DNA of 64,000 nucleotides from Phormidium ambiguum IAM M-71 (GTDB lineage Bacteria; Cyanobacteriota; Cyanobacteriia; Cyanobacteriales; Aerosakkonemataceae): NCBI RefSeq assembly GCF_001904725.1, contig NZ_MRCE01000004.1, positions 118,406 to 182,405 on the forward strand, in the 5' to 3' direction. Positions within the stretch are counted from its first letter, which is position 1; each line of letters opens with the position of its first letter. Made by a program: the position numbers and the translations under genes. Under the pieces are notes generated by a model. It saw only the letters and a program-made list of their open reading frames with translations, ran no database searches and had not been told where the DNA came from. Shown in pieces: positions 37,708 through 47,099 of the stretch.

Positions 37708-38358
37708 ATGCAGGTAGCACTTCAGCAAATTGTAGTTTCTCCAGGTCAACAATTACTATTAAAAAATGTTAGTTGGCAGCAATTTCAAGAGATATTAACC
37801 ACTTTAGGAGAAAGCCGCAGTTCTAGAATTGCTTATAGCCAAGGAATGTTAGAAATTATGGTGCCTCTACCAGAACATGAAAGTGATAAAGTCATGATTG
37901 GCGATTTAGTTAAAGCAATTTTAGAAGAAATAGATATTGAGTTTTTAAGTTTAGGTTCAACAACTTTTGAAAATGAACAAATGCTTGCCGCAGTAGAACC
38001 AGATGATTGTTTTTACATCGAAAATGAGGCAGCAGTTAGAGGCAAAAAACGGTTAGATTTAACAGTAGATCCACCTCCAGATTTAGCAATAGAAATTGAT
38101 ATTACATCGAAAACTAAATTGGCAAGTTACAAAAATTTAAAAATTCTCGAACTTTGGCTTTATAACGGACAAAAATTAGAAATCAATCTCTTACAAGCTG
38201 GTAAATACGTTCAATCAAATCAAAGTTTAATTTTTCCAAATTTGCCAATTACAGAGGCGATTCCTGAATATCTGGAACGCAGCAAAGTTATCGGCAGAAA
38301 TGCCACAATGAAATTATTTAGAGCTTGGTTGAAAACACAGTTGAACAGGATTGATTAA
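37708..38358 (+). CDS. Uma2-family protein (PD-D/ExK nuclease fold), copy 1
   Basis: A 216-residue protein from the ATG at 37708, which has AAGGAG upstream; the frame extends back to 37615 into a REP and is not used. The family core is visible: WQQFQEILTTLGESRSSRIAY, EIMVPLPEHE, PDDCFYIEN and PPPDLAIEIDITSKTKL. Uma2 (DUF820) proteins share the nuclease-like PD-(D/E)xK fold, but activity is not established. It heads a cluster of three Uma2 genes and one DUF29 gene. Confidence 0.88.
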   Translation: MQVALQQIVVSPGQQLLLKNVSWQQFQEILTTLGESRSSRIAYSQGMLEIMVPLPEHESDKVMIGDLVKAILEEIDIEFLSLGSTTFENEQMLAAVEPDDCFYIENEAAVRGKKRLDLTVDPPPDLAIEIDITSKTKLASYKNLKILELWLYNGQKLEINLLQAGKYVQSNQSLIFPNLPITEAIPEYLERSKVIGRNATMKLFRAWLKTQLNRID

Positions 38359-38370
38359 GGAGCAATATTT

Positions 38371-38880
38371 ATGGTTCAAGAACTATTAGATTTAAGAGCC
38401 AGTATTTTAGCGGGGAGGTATGAAGAAGCTTTAACGCTTATAGATGAATTAGAAGCAATGGGGAAACAAGCCATTATTCGGAATATTGAAAGTTTTTTAG
38501 TTAGGCTGATGATTCACTTGATTAAAAATCAAATTGAACAAAGGTTAACTAATTCTTGGGCTAATTCCATATCTGATTTGATCGTGCAAATTAAAAAACT
38601 CAACCTTAAAGACAATAAAACTTCTTATTATATCAACTCAGATGAATGGCAATCTTATTTAGAAGCAGCAATTAAGTTAGCGATTCGTCCCGCAAGCTTA
38701 GAAATTTTCAACGGTCAGCTAAAAGCCAAACAAATTTCCGAACGACTAGATTTATCTCAACTTATTACAACAGCAAAAGCTATGTTGGATCTGACTTATA
38801 CTTATCCAGCTGAAGATTTACCAGAGCAAATTGATTTAATTTTAGCTGAGTTACCAGGCGGTGAAGATTGGCTAACATAG
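38371..38880 (+). CDS. DUF29-family protein
   Basis: A 169-residue helical protein with AAGGAG in front of the ATG. It begins ELLDLRASILAGRYEEALTL and carries LIDELEAMGKQAIIRNIESF, MIHLIKNQIEQRL and SWANSISDLI, the general DUF29 pattern. It starts 13 bp after the first Uma2 gene and precedes the second, so the three probably form one transcript. Function unknown; DUF29 and Uma2 genes are often multicopy neighbours in cyanobacteria. Confidence 0.8.
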   Translation: MVQELLDLRASILAGRYEEALTLIDELEAMGKQAIIRNIESFLVRLMIHLIKNQIEQRLTNSWANSISDLIVQIKKLNLKDNKTSYYINSDEWQSYLEAAIKLAIRPASLEIFNGQLKAKQISERLDLSQLITTAKAMLDLTYTYPAEDLPEQIDLILAELPGGEDWLT

Positions 38881-38935
38881 AAATCTGAATCGAGGTTTGT
38901 TGTAAGGGCTTCAGTCATTTTAGCGAGGCAAAAAA

Positions 38936-39574
38936 ATGAGCGTAACTGTTCCCATTCAAACGATCGAACTTACCCCAGGTAGTCACATAACTATCCCTAA
39001 CCTTTCTTGGCAAGATTTCGAGCAAATACTCATCGACTTAGGAGAAAAACGCCGCAGTCGTGTTGCTTACTTTCAAGGAACCCTAGAAATCATGTCTCCA
39101 TTAGCTTTGCATGAACGTCCTCATCGCATTATTGCTGACATTTTGAAAACAATTCTGGATATACAAGGGCGAAATTGGGAGGATTTTGGCTCAACTACTC
39201 TGAAACGTCCGCAAATTGCTGGAATTGAACCTGATACTTGCTTTTATATTCAAAATGCTGACAGAATGAAAGGCTGTACTAATTTGGATCTAAAACAGTA
39301 TCCACCCCCAGACTTAGCAATAGAGGCGGATGTTACTTCTAAAACTACTTTAAATGCTTATGAAGCGATGGGTGTTCCTGAACTTTGTATTTACCGAAAT
39401 CAGCAACTAAAAATTTACTTACTTTCCGATCGAGGTTATACAGAAACATCAATTAGTCTGACTTTTCCCAACTTACCTATAATTGAACTAATTCCCCAAT
39501 TGGTGCAGAAAGCGATCGATGAAGGAACTAGCAAAATGTTGCGCGATCTTAGAACAGAAAACTGGATATTATGA
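38936..39574 (+). CDS. Uma2-family protein, copy 2
   Basis: A 212-residue Uma2 protein, paralogous to copy 1: SWQDFEQILIDLGEKRRSRVAYFQ, EIMSPLALHE, DTCFYIQNAD and PPPDLAIEADVTSKTTL align directly. GAGG lies before the ATG. The shared order and spacing indicate local duplication of this gene type. Confidence 0.88.
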   Translation: MSVTVPIQTIELTPGSHITIPNLSWQDFEQILIDLGEKRRSRVAYFQGTLEIMSPLALHERPHRIIADILKTILDIQGRNWEDFGSTTLKRPQIAGIEPDTCFYIQNADRMKGCTNLDLKQYPPPDLAIEADVTSKTTLNAYEAMGVPELCIYRNQQLKIYLLSDRGYTETSISLTFPNLPIIELIPQLVQKAIDEGTSKMLRDLRTENWIL

Positions 39575-39598
39575 AGCATTACAACTAACAGATAAATC

Positions 39599-40162
39599 AT
39601 GATTCAACTATCCCAAAAATCTATAAATTTTGAAAGTTTCATTAGCGAATATGGAGATAATGAGCGATACGAATTGCTTGAGGGAGAATTGATTGAAATG
39701 GAACCAACAGGCTCTCATGAACAAGTTGCGGGATTAATCAATTGCGAACTCAACTTTGAAATTCGTCGCCTCAAGTTACCTTATTTGATTCCGCTGCGCT
39801 GTTTAATTAAACCTTTGGGAATGGCTTCCGCTTTTCGACCAGATGTGATAGTTTTAGACCGAACAGCTTTAGAAAATGAACCTTTGTGGCAACGGGAACC
39901 GATCGTTACTTTAGGAACAACTATCAAACTTGTAGTTGAAGTTGTCAGCACGAATTGGGAAAATGACTATGCTCGAAAACTCGATGATTATCAAGCTTTG
40001 GGAATACCTGAATATTGGATTGTAGATTATTTGGGACTCGGTGGCACTTTCTTTATTGGTTCACCTAAACAGCCTACTATTACTATCTGTCAATTAGAGA
40101 ATGGCAGCTATAAAATGTCTCAGTTTCGGAATAGCCAAACCTTAGTATCTCCTACTTTTTAG
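39599..40162 (+). CDS. Uma2-family protein, copy 3, C-terminus frameshifted
   Basis: A 187-residue Uma2 protein of a different subgroup: ISEYGDNERYELLEGELIEMEP, AFRPDVIVLD, VEVVSTNWENDYARKLDDYQ and YWIVDYLGLG. It stops at 40160-40162 within a run of five T. If one more T is assumed, the frame continues LELELTAEQVFNAGKMPM to 40215, the usual Uma2 C-terminal ending. So the last 17-18 residues were lost by a one-base deletion, or the run is a sequencing error. The core remains complete. Confidence 0.85.
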   Translation: MIQLSQKSINFESFISEYGDNERYELLEGELIEMEPTGSHEQVAGLINCELNFEIRRLKLPYLIPLRCLIKPLGMASAFRPDVIVLDRTALENEPLWQREPIVTLGTTIKLVVEVVSTNWENDYARKLDDYQALGIPEYWIVDYLGLGGTFFIGSPKQPTITICQLENGSYKMSQFRNSQTLVSPTF

Positions 40163-40225
40163 AATTAGAATTAACAGCAGAACAAGTTTTCAATGCAGGT
40201 AAGATGCCCATGTAATTTGATATGC

Positions 40226-41032
40226 TTACAATGTGAATATAAGCGTATCGATCGCACTAGCAAACTCTTCAGGTGCATCAAGCATCAACCAATGTCCAGT
40301 ATTAGGTATCGTAGTTGTGGTTAATGTTGGACGGAGGACGTGAAGGCTAAATGGGAAGTTATTCGACGGCGCAAGAATCGCGTGAGTTTGTGCTCCAGGC
40401 GTTGCGAGGTAGCGATCGAGAGCTTCCACCGCTTTAAAAGCAAACAAACCACGAGAAGTTCCTAGCAGCGCAGCTTTTGGAGTTGCGGCTAGACGAGCGA
40501 GTATTTCATCCTGCGTTGCTGATGTGCCCCCTGTGAGTGCGCCACGAAAAGAGTTTTCTAAGGTCGATCGCCAATCCTCTGTTTCCAATGCTGCTTGCAT
40601 GGGAACGATTTCTGCTTGATAAACTTCTGGGGGAAATTGAGTGGAATCTATTGGTGGGTCTACTAATATTAATTGTGCGATCGTATCAGGTTTTGCAGCC
40701 GCCGCCGCGAGGGTAACGCAAGAACCATAACTGTGTCCGACAAGGGCGATCCGATCGAGTTCCAGAGCTTCTAAAACGGCGAAGATATCGGCTGCACAGG
40801 CTTCTGGAGAGTAGTCGTCATCTGCTGGGGGTGTGGAAGCACCGTGTCCGCGTAGGTCGAGTGCGATCGCCCGTCGAGTTTGAGCAACATAATTCAGCTG
40901 TGCATTCCAGATGTTCGCGGAGCAAGCCATCCCATGCACAAATACTATTGGTAACTGCTTCGATTCCACAGGTGCATCAATTTCTAGGATGTGAATGTTG
41001 CGGTTTTGAATAGCGATCGTCATCGAGTGCAT
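40226..41032 (-). CDS. Alpha/beta-fold hydrolase
   Basis: A 268-residue hydrolase. The oxyanion region is VFVHGMACSANIW, the nucleophile elbow is LVGHSYGSCVTLAA, the acid is probably in the ILAPSNN region and the catalytic His is in NTGHWLMLDAPEEF. Such enzymes cleave esters, epoxides, lactones or similar; substrate unknown. It is somewhat GC-richer than the neighbouring Uma2 genes. The ATG at 41032 is followed closely by another Met (MHSMT). Confidence 0.9.
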   Translation of the reverse strand: MHSMTIAIQNRNIHILEIDAPVESKQLPIVFVHGMACSANIWNAQLNYVAQTRRAIALDLRGHGASTPPADDDYSPEACAADIFAVLEALELDRIALVGHSYGSCVTLAAAAAKPDTIAQLILVDPPIDSTQFPPEVYQAEIVPMQAALETEDWRSTLENSFRGALTGGTSATQDEILARLAATPKAALLGTSRGLFAFKAVEALDRYLATPGAQTHAILAPSNNFPFSLHVLRPTLTTTTIPNTGHWLMLDAPEEFASAIDTLIFTL

Positions 41033-41090
41033 ACTGCCTTCCCTTGAGTCTTAATTGCTGACTATAATTAAAGAGCAAAAAGCAGGTGTA

Positions 41091-41369
41091 ATGATCATGC
41101 AAGCTATTTTTTGGAGTGTAGAAGAAGTCGCCCATAGAGCCAAAGAATTTTACGAAAATGGTATTCGCCAACAAGTGGAATATGGTGATAATATTGGCAA
41201 GATGATTGTGATTGATTCTGAAACTGGCGAATACGGAATTGATAAAACTGGCGTAGAAACAGCATTAAAGTTAAAGCAGAAAAAACCAAATGCTAGATTG
41301 TTTACTATGCGAATTGGTTATGATGTTGCTGTTAGCTTTGGTGGTGCAAGTGAGCGTACTGTAAAATGA
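41091..41369 (+). CDS. Small protein of unknown function paired with a retropepsin-like protein
   Basis: A 92-residue protein starting at ATG 41091 (AGGTG upstream; a second Met is at 41097). It has WSVEEVAHRAKEFYENGIRQQVE, IGKMIVIDSETGEYGID and RLFTMRIGYDVAVSFGG, a compact alpha/beta composition. Its stop overlaps the start of the next gene (ATGA at 41366), so the two proteins are produced together, which by analogy suggests they act together. I do not recognise the family with certainty. Confidence 0.75.
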   Translation: MIMQAIFWSVEEVAHRAKEFYENGIRQQVEYGDNIGKMIVIDSETGEYGIDKTGVETALKLKQKKPNARLFTMRIGYDVAVSFGGASERTVK

Positions 41370-41743
41370 TTTATGGGAGATTGATTGACGGTAAAGCAAT
41401 AGTACCAGTAATTTTTCGTTTACCTACACAACCAGACTTTTCTCTTGATTTTGTTATCGATACTGGATTCAACGACCATCTTACTCTACCACCACAAGCA
41501 GTTAGTGCGATGAATCTGCCGTTATATTCGATCGCACCTGCGAGATTAGCCGATGGTAGCGAAGCCTTATTACCCATCCATTTAGCCACAATTATTTGGG
41601 ACAATATAGAAAAAGTAGTACCTATTTTAGCTTCGGGTTATAAACCTTTACTGGGAACTGCTTTGATGGAAGGATATCATCTAGAAATAGATTTTGAAGA
41701 CAATGGTTTGGTTTCATTAGAAAAAATCTCACCCTCAATGTAA
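41366..41743 (+). CDS. Retropepsin-like (clan AA) aspartic protease domain protein
   Basis: A 125-residue protein with the single catalytic-Asp motif DFVIDTGFNDHLTLPP (D-T-G) near residue 32, as in retropepsin-like bacterial proteases, and the second conserved LLGTALMEGYHLEIDFEDNG region that in this family follows the hydrophobic strand. One Asp per chain means it would work as a dimer. It overlaps the preceding small gene. Protease activity is inferred from the motif. Confidence 0.83.
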   Translation: MIYGRLIDGKAIVPVIFRLPTQPDFSLDFVIDTGFNDHLTLPPQAVSAMNLPLYSIAPARLADGSEALLPIHLATIIWDNIEKVVPILASGYKPLLGTALMEGYHLEIDFEDNGLVSLEKISPSM

Positions 41744-41781
41744 AAAAGTTAAGATTGGTCTTTGAACACTTTGATGCACTC

Positions 41782-42360
41782 ATGATGTATAAATTTGCTC
41801 CAGCGTCAGAGAATGAAACCATCGTGTTTGGCTCTGCTCGACCTGGATATAGCAACGAGCAAGTGAGCGAGTGGATTGAATTTATGCACAATCAAGGCAT
41901 CCAGCGTGTTTGTTGTTTGCTTCCAGAATCTCAACTCAGGCGCTATTCCAATTTACTTGACTTTTATCGACAAAGCTTCGGACTCGATCGAGTTTGTTGG
42001 ACACCGATCGAAGATTTTCACTTAGCCGACCCGGAAATTCTCATCCAGCAAATCTTACCGTTCTTGGCTGCTGCTAACCAGAATCATCAGAAAGTCGTTG
42101 TCCATTGCTCTGGCGGTGTTGGTCGCACAGGACACATTTTAGCTGCTTGGCTTGTAGCTGGACGAGGGTTATCTGGCAAAGCTGCGATCGCTGCCGTCAA
42201 ACAAACTGGAAAAAATCCATCGGAAGCAGTCATCGCCGCTCTTTTCAACGGTCGCAATCCTTGGCGAGTCTCTGCGGAACTTAACTCACTGCTCGATCAA
42301 TGCAGTCATTTTAGGAATCCCCAAACTCAAGGATTCACAGCATTAAATAAAGCCGAGTAA
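41782..42360 (+). CDS. Dual-specificity protein phosphatase
   Basis: A roughly 192-residue phosphatase. The signature C-x5-R loop is HCSGGVGRTGHILAAW, preceded by the general-acid Asp region (WTPIEDFHLADPEI). The start is uncertain: ATG at 41782 is used, a second ATG is at 41785 and a TTG at 41755 would add nine residues. These enzymes remove phosphate from Tyr and sometimes Ser/Thr. It overlaps the convergent dehydrogenase gene by 34 bp at its 3' end. Confidence 0.88.
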   Translation: MMYKFAPASENETIVFGSARPGYSNEQVSEWIEFMHNQGIQRVCCLLPESQLRRYSNLLDFYRQSFGLDRVCWTPIEDFHLADPEILIQQILPFLAAANQNHQKVVVHCSGGVGRTGHILAAWLVAGRGLSGKAAIAAVKQTGKNPSEAVIAALFNGRNPWRVSAELNSLLDQCSHFRNPQTQGFTALNKAE

Positions 42361-43184
42361 TCAGCATCAGCCAGTCCCATTTCTTGAGCAATTTCTAAAA
42401 TTTGTCGCACACCTTCTAAACTATAAGTATTTAAGTTATTTGACTGTGCTTGGTTAAGGAACAAATTGGTATCTTTGAGTAAATGTTTGGTGGGAAAATT
42501 AGGATTAGTAAAATCTCTTTCCAACATTCGTTTGAGCTTCTTATCAAAAGTCGGGGCATATAAAGCACTTTGGCGCAAAAGTTCCATAAAAGTTTCTATT
42601 TCTACACCTTGTTTTTGGACTAAACTTAAACTCAAAGCAAAGGCAGTAGTTAAGGAAGCAATTAATTGATTGAGTGCTAATTTAACTGCGGCTGCTGTAC
42701 CTACAGCACCAATTAACCGAGGTTCCGAACCAAAATTTTGTAAGAGATTTGACCATTTCGCAAATTGTTCGGGAGTTGCGCCTACCATGACGATTAATTT
42801 GCCAGCTTCGGCTTCAGGAATACTGCCTAAAACTGGTGCTTCTAAATATTCACCTCCAGCCGCAATTACTTGCTTTTCAATCTCTTGGCTTTCTTGTGGG
42901 GAAATGGTTCCCATTTGAATAATTGTGCGTCCTTTGAGTTGAGTTTTGGCACTATCGGAAAGTAAAACTTGTTCAATGGCGGCAGCGTTGGTGAGCATCA
43001 AAATTATACAATCGGAATTAGCGATCGCATTTTCTGGATCTTCAACAATTTGCGCCCCTGCTGCTTTTAATTCTGCCAACTTTGATGCCGTGCGATTATA
43101 AGCAATTACAGGTATTTTGGCAGCTAATAATCTTTGCGCCAAAGGCTTACCCATTAACCCTGTTCCCAAAAATCCGACTTTCAT
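42327..43184 (-). CDS. Beta-hydroxyacid dehydrogenase (3-hydroxyisobutyrate dehydrogenase-like)
   Basis: A 285-residue NAD(P)-dependent dehydrogenase. The nucleotide-binding motif is VGFLGTGLMGKPLA; the catalytic region has GSIPEAEAGKLIVMVGA and AAAVKLALNQLIA (catalytic Lys in VKLALN). The C-terminal dimer domain follows. The family includes glyoxylate and succinic semialdehyde reductases; the exact substrate cannot be set. Its 3' end overlaps the convergent phosphatase gene. Confidence 0.9.
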   Translation of the reverse strand: MKVGFLGTGLMGKPLAQRLLAAKIPVIAYNRTASKLAELKAAGAQIVEDPENAIANSDCIILMLTNAAAIEQVLLSDSAKTQLKGRTIIQMGTISPQESQEIEKQVIAAGGEYLEAPVLGSIPEAEAGKLIVMVGATPEQFAKWSNLLQNFGSEPRLIGAVGTAAAVKLALNQLIASLTTAFALSLSLVQKQGVEIETFMELLRQSALYAPTFDKKLKRMLERDFTNPNFPTKHLLKDTNLFLNQAQSNNLNTYSLEGVRQILEIAQEMGLADADYSALFNAVNP

Positions 43185-43237
43185 CTATTTACTAAACCAA
43201 ATCACAACAACTCAAAAACACCCTTTCTTTTACCTAT

Positions 43238-43687
43238 TTAATTCACATTGATTTCTTGCGAAAATGCCAATGCTGCTTGATATGCAACTTGATAATCCTT
43301 ACCACCTAACATTACTTCTCCATAATATTCATAAGGCATTTTGCCATAAACCGGAAGTGGATTATCTTCGGGATAATCTTCTTTTGCTTCTTCAACTGCG
43401 GCTATTAGTTGTTTTACAGTCAAACAATGTGCTGGAAAATAGTACAGTTCTTCTGCCTTTTTATCTAAAAGGGTAAAGGATGGATCGATTACATTATTAT
43501 CTAATTCAATCCAGCTATGTTCGATCGGTGGCAAACTTTCACCACCCACAACTAAAAAACCCTGGATATAGGTGCTACTAGGATGCAACAGCGCCGCTTT
43601 GTAAGCATTTTCAAAAGCATTCTTAGCCAACTTCTTGAGAGATTTACCAACTTGTATTGAGAGGCTAGCATCTAATAATTTATTCAT
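43238..43687 (-). CDS. Hypothetical protein, 149 residues
   Basis: No domain is recognised. The start ATG at 43687 (MNKLLDASLSIQVGKSL) is preferred to a TTG at 43741. The sequence is soluble and mixed: NAFENAYKAALLHPSSTYIQG, HSWIELDNNVIDPSF, YFPAHCLTVKQLIAAVEEA. The WIELDNNVIDPSF segment resembles parts of proteins that act in a peptidase-like or transglutaminase-like context, but this is too weak to assign. It is followed by a possible attached promoter region to 43827. Confidence 0.65.
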   Translation of the reverse strand: MNKLLDASLSIQVGKSLKKLAKNAFENAYKAALLHPSSTYIQGFLVVGGESLPPIEHSWIELDNNVIDPSFTLLDKKAEELYYFPAHCLTVKQLIAAVEEAKEDYPEDNPLPVYGKMPYEYYGEVMLGGKDYQVAYQAALAFSQEINVN

Positions 43688-43827
43688 ACTTATTACTATA
43701 CGGTTTGCCTTTAAATTATACACATTAATCACTCCAAACAAAATCCCATAAAAATATTGACTGTTTCTAGCAAAGAGATTTTGCCAAACACAGTCAACAT
43801 TATTAGGGTTGTTGTAACTGTCTGAAT

Positions 43828-44568
43828 TTACAAATTCTGAGAACTTAAATAATCGGCTAAAGCTTCCGATCCCCCAATTAATTTTCCGTCAATAAAGACT
43901 TGCGGTACAGTTTTTGCGCCAGTTACAGCTTGCAAAGAACGAGTAGTAATATCCTTACCCAAAACTATTTCTTCAAAATCAATTCCCCTTTCTTTCAAAG
44001 CAGCTTTGGCGCGAGCACAATAAGGACAACCAACTTTAGTAAATAGGGAAACTAACTGAGGTTTTGCTGCTTGAGGATTAATGTATTTCAACATTGTTTC
44101 GGCATCAGAAACTTCAAAAGGGTCGCCTTCGACTTCTGGTTCAATAAACATCTTTTCGATTACTCCATCTTTAACTAGCATGGAGTAACGCCAAGATCTC
44201 TTGCCAAAACCCAAGTCACTTTTATCTACCAACATTCCCATTCTTTCACTAAATTCTCCGTTACCATCGGGAATGAATTTAATATTTTCTGCGTTTTGAT
44301 CTTTTTGCCATTCTTCCATTACAAATGGATCGTTTACTGAAATGCAGATAATATCATTGACTCCATTTTTTTGGAATGTGGCGTACAATTCATTGTAACC
44401 AGGAACGTGCGTGGAAGAACAAGTGGGAGTGAAAGCACCGGGAAGCGCAAAAACGACTACAGTTTTTCCTGTAAATAATTCGTCAGTAGTTACATCCAAC
44501 CATTTCCCATCTTTGCGGGTTCTAAAAGTTACACTGGGAACTTTTTCGCCTTCACGATTTTTCAACAT
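43828..44568 (-). CDS. Peroxiredoxin-glutaredoxin fusion (hybrid Prx5)
   Basis: A 246-residue antioxidant enzyme. Residues 1-165 are a Prx5-type peroxiredoxin with the peroxidatic Cys in [16 protein letters not shown]; residues about 170-246 are glutaredoxin with the CPYC motif ([14 protein letters not shown]) and [13 protein letters not shown]. The fusion reduces peroxides with glutathione as electron donor. The ATG at 44568 has GGAG upstream; the frame extends to 44592. Stand-alone gene; promoter in 44593-44774. Confidence 0.94.
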   Translation of the reverse strand: MLKNREGEKVPSVTFRTRKDGKWLDVTTDELFTGKTVVVFALPGAFTPTCSSTHVPGYNELYATFQKNGVNDIICISVNDPFVMEEWQKDQNAENIKFIPDGNGEFSERMGMLVDKSDLGFGKRSWRYSMLVKDGVIEKMFIEPEVEGDPFEVSDAETMLKYINPQAAKPQLVSLFTKVGCPYCARAKAALKERGIDFEEIVLGKDITTRSLQAVTGAKTVPQVFIDGKLIGGSEALADYLSSQNL

Positions 44569-44774
44569 TATTTTTATCTCCTGATTTAGCAAGTTTTTGT
44601 TGATGGTAGCACGATTTGGTTAAGGATTTTTTGTGAAGAATATAATGATTGCGATCGCTCGCAGCCATTACCAATCAATTTAGTTCAAAAAATCTCCAAA
44701 TGTTTTCTAATCAGCTAAAGAACCGGAGAAGCTTTTCTGTATAATAAGTGCAAAACCCATACAGGTGAAAAACT

Positions 44775-45458
44775 ATGGCGCGAGGCGATCAAATCTATGC
44801 TATGAGACACTTTGTAAACATTAAAGGTGTTTATGAACATCACGGAATCGACTGCGGTGATGGAACTGCTATTCATTACCGCAAACCTAGCGAAACTATT
44901 GAACGCACATCTTTAGAAACTCTCGCTCAAGGGAGCATAATTTATGTCAAACGCTACCAAACTTCTTTCATTCCCGATGTAGTTATCCATCGCGCTGAAA
45001 CTCGTTTAGGAGAAAGAAAATATAACTTACTTTTTAATAATTGCGAGCATTTTGCTACCTGGTGCAAAACGGGAATTAACTACAGTCAACAAGTAGTAAA
45101 TTTTATTCCCATGCTGCGTTACATTGATATTGATTCTTTATCTGAACCAGTAAATCGTTCTTTAGAAACAATGCCAAAAGATCGAACTACTCAATTAGTT
45201 GAAGAAGCTCTTTCCCAGATTAGAACTACTTGGAATAACATCCAACCTCAATATACCCAAACTCTCAAAGAAATGAATGATTGGGAAAAAGTAGCCAAGG
45301 AAGCTTTGAAGCGAAATCGAGAAGATTTAGCTAGAGCAGCATTACAAAAAAAACAAAAGTATAAACAAGATGCTATTAAACAAGAAGAAATGCTGCAAAA
45401 GTTAGCTAAAATGACGCAAAACTTGATCGAAAAGCAGCGGGAAAATCAGCAAATATAG
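44775..45458 (+). CDS. LRAT-domain protein with C-terminal coiled coil
   Basis: A 227-residue protein. The N-terminal 110 residues are an LRAT/NlpC-P60-like cysteine acyltransferase/hydrolase fold: VYEHHGIDCGDGTAIHYR supplies the His and LLFNNCEHFATWCKTG the catalytic Cys. The C-terminal half is a Lys/Glu/Gln-rich coiled coil (EEMLQKLAKMTQNLIEKQ). Family members act on lipids or peptides. No signal peptide or transmembrane segment is present, so it is likely cytosolic. AGGTG precedes the ATG. Confidence 0.87.
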   Translation: MARGDQIYAMRHFVNIKGVYEHHGIDCGDGTAIHYRKPSETIERTSLETLAQGSIIYVKRYQTSFIPDVVIHRAETRLGERKYNLLFNNCEHFATWCKTGINYSQQVVNFIPMLRYIDIDSLSEPVNRSLETMPKDRTTQLVEEALSQIRTTWNNIQPQYTQTLKEMNDWEKVAKEALKRNREDLARAALQKKQKYKQDAIKQEEMLQKLAKMTQNLIEKQRENQQI

Positions 45459-45989
45459 TTTTAGTTCTATTTTTAGGAGTCTAAGTAAAATCATAAGTTT
45501 ATCTGATAAGAAAGTCTTACATTGTTTTGATAAATAAATTAAATGATGGTTTTTCAGGTAAAATTATTGCTAGTAATTCTCAATTATTTGACGTACTTGC
45601 GTTATTTAGGAAATTTGGTATCATAGTGAACAAAGGTTAGTTTGGCTTTTTATAACTAAATTCACGAAAGAAAACGTAGAAATCAAAGGTAGAGCCAAAA
45701 GTAACCCAAAAAAGCTTATTCAATCTCTCTGTTTTTACCCTAGACGATCGACAATTTTTTGCCCTCTCAAAATACCTTCTGGGAATAGACTCTTGACAAA
45801 AGACACGACTTTTGATGACTTTCTCCTTATATTAGTCTTTGACTCTACAGGAAGGCTACATTTAAACCGATGAAAAAATCAGCTTGTTTAACTAGTTTCC
45901 GGGTGGTTGGGATAGGATTAGCGCGATCGCCACTAATTGCCAAAGTGTGAGAATCTGAAAAAGATTCACTCAACAAGTAATTAGCTCAA
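45459..45989. other. Intergenic region without a clear gene
   Basis: 530 bp with no recognised domain. A 26-residue frame at 45870-45950 (MKKSACLTSF) has only a distant AGGAAG before it and no support as a gene. Otherwise it should hold the promoter of the membrane protein gene that starts at 45990. Confidence 0.4.
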
Positions 45990-47099
45990 ATGCGTTTAAC
46001 CTCTCTCGATGTATTTCGAGGTATTGCGATCGCAGGTATGATCCTAGTCAACACTGCGAGTCTAGGAAAAGTATATCCTTTTTTAAGTCACGCTGACTGG
46101 AATGGCTGCACTTTAGCAGATTTAGTATTTCCCTTTTTCTTATTCATCGTTGGTGTGGCGATGTCTTTTTCCCTAGCTAAGTACGCCAATGGAAAACAAC
46201 CCACAGCATCAGTTTATCGACGCATTATTCGTCGCAGCGTTATCCTTTTTGCCTTGGGTTTGTTGTTGAATGGTTTTTGGAATTACGACTTTAGTAGTAT
46301 TAGAATTATGGGCGTTTTACAGCGCATTGCCCTAGTGTATTTATGCGCTGCTTTAGCGATTCTTAAATTGCCCAAAAAAGGTTTATGGGTACTAACAGCA
46401 ATTTTACTCTTTGGTTATTGGGTGGCGATGACTTTAATTCCCGTTCCAGGTTATGGTGCAGGTGTGTTGACTAGAGAGGGAAATTTAGGGGCATGGATCG
46501 ATCGCTTAATCATCACCACCGCCCATCTTTATAAAGGAGATGGTTACAACGCAATGGGAGATCCCGAAGGATTATTTAGCACTTTACCTGCGATCGCAAC
46601 CACACTTTTAGGTTACTTTACTGGTAACTGGTTACGCAAACAAAATCCCAACACCCGAACCAGCATTAATTTAGCATTAATTGGTATTATTTGCCTTTTC
46701 ATTGGTTGGAATTGGGGCTTATTTTTCCCGATTAACAAGAAGTTGTGGACAAGTTCCTATGTTTTGTTTACTACTGGTTGGGCGATCGGATTATTAGCCG
46801 GATGTTATGAATTAATTGAAGTCCGCGAATTACGCCGTTGGGGAAAACCTTTTGAAATCTTAGGATTAAACGCTATTTTCATTTTTGTCGCTTCCGTCTT
46901 AGGCTTAAAATTAATGGCAAAAATTCAAATAGGCACAGGTGAAACAGCAATCAGTCTTTACAATTGGATTTACCAAAATTTGTTCGCATCTTGGGCAGGA
47001 GAAATGAACGGTTCTTTATTATTTGCTTTAGTAACCTTGTTATTTTGGTGGGCAATTGCTTATTTCATGTACCAAAAAAACTGGTTTTTCAAAGTTTAG
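45990..47099 (+). CDS. Multi-pass membrane acyltransferase-like protein (DUF5009/DUF1624)
   Basis: A 369-residue protein with about ten hydrophobic segments. The start RLTSLDVFRGIAIAGMILVN is the signature of the heparan-alpha-glucosaminide N-acetyltransferase-like/DUF5009 family, with the adjacent LADLVFPFFLFIVGVAM. Such proteins acetylate glycans across a membrane. The acetyl acceptor in this organism is unknown. Normal length, intact. Confidence 0.9.
   Translation: MRLTSLDVFRGIAIAGMILVNTASLGKVYPFLSHADWNGCTLADLVFPFFLFIVGVAMSFSLAKYANGKQPTASVYRRIIRRSVILFALGLLLNGFWNYDFSSIRIMGVLQRIALVYLCAALAILKLPKKGLWVLTAILLFGYWVAMTLIPVPGYGAGVLTREGNLGAWIDRLIITTAHLYKGDGYNAMGDPEGLFSTLPAIATTLLGYFTGNWLRKQNPNTRTSINLALIGIICLFIGWNWGLFFPINKKLWTSSYVLFTTGWAIGLLAGCYELIEVRELRRWGKPFEILGLNAIFIFVASVLGLKLMAKIQIGTGETAISLYNWIYQNLFASWAGEMNGSLLFALVTLLFWWAIAYFMYQKNWFFKV

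Noticed and set aside
45870-45950. 26-residue frame MKKSACLTSF
   Set aside because: The ribosome binding site is too far away, and there is no domain or neighbour to support it.
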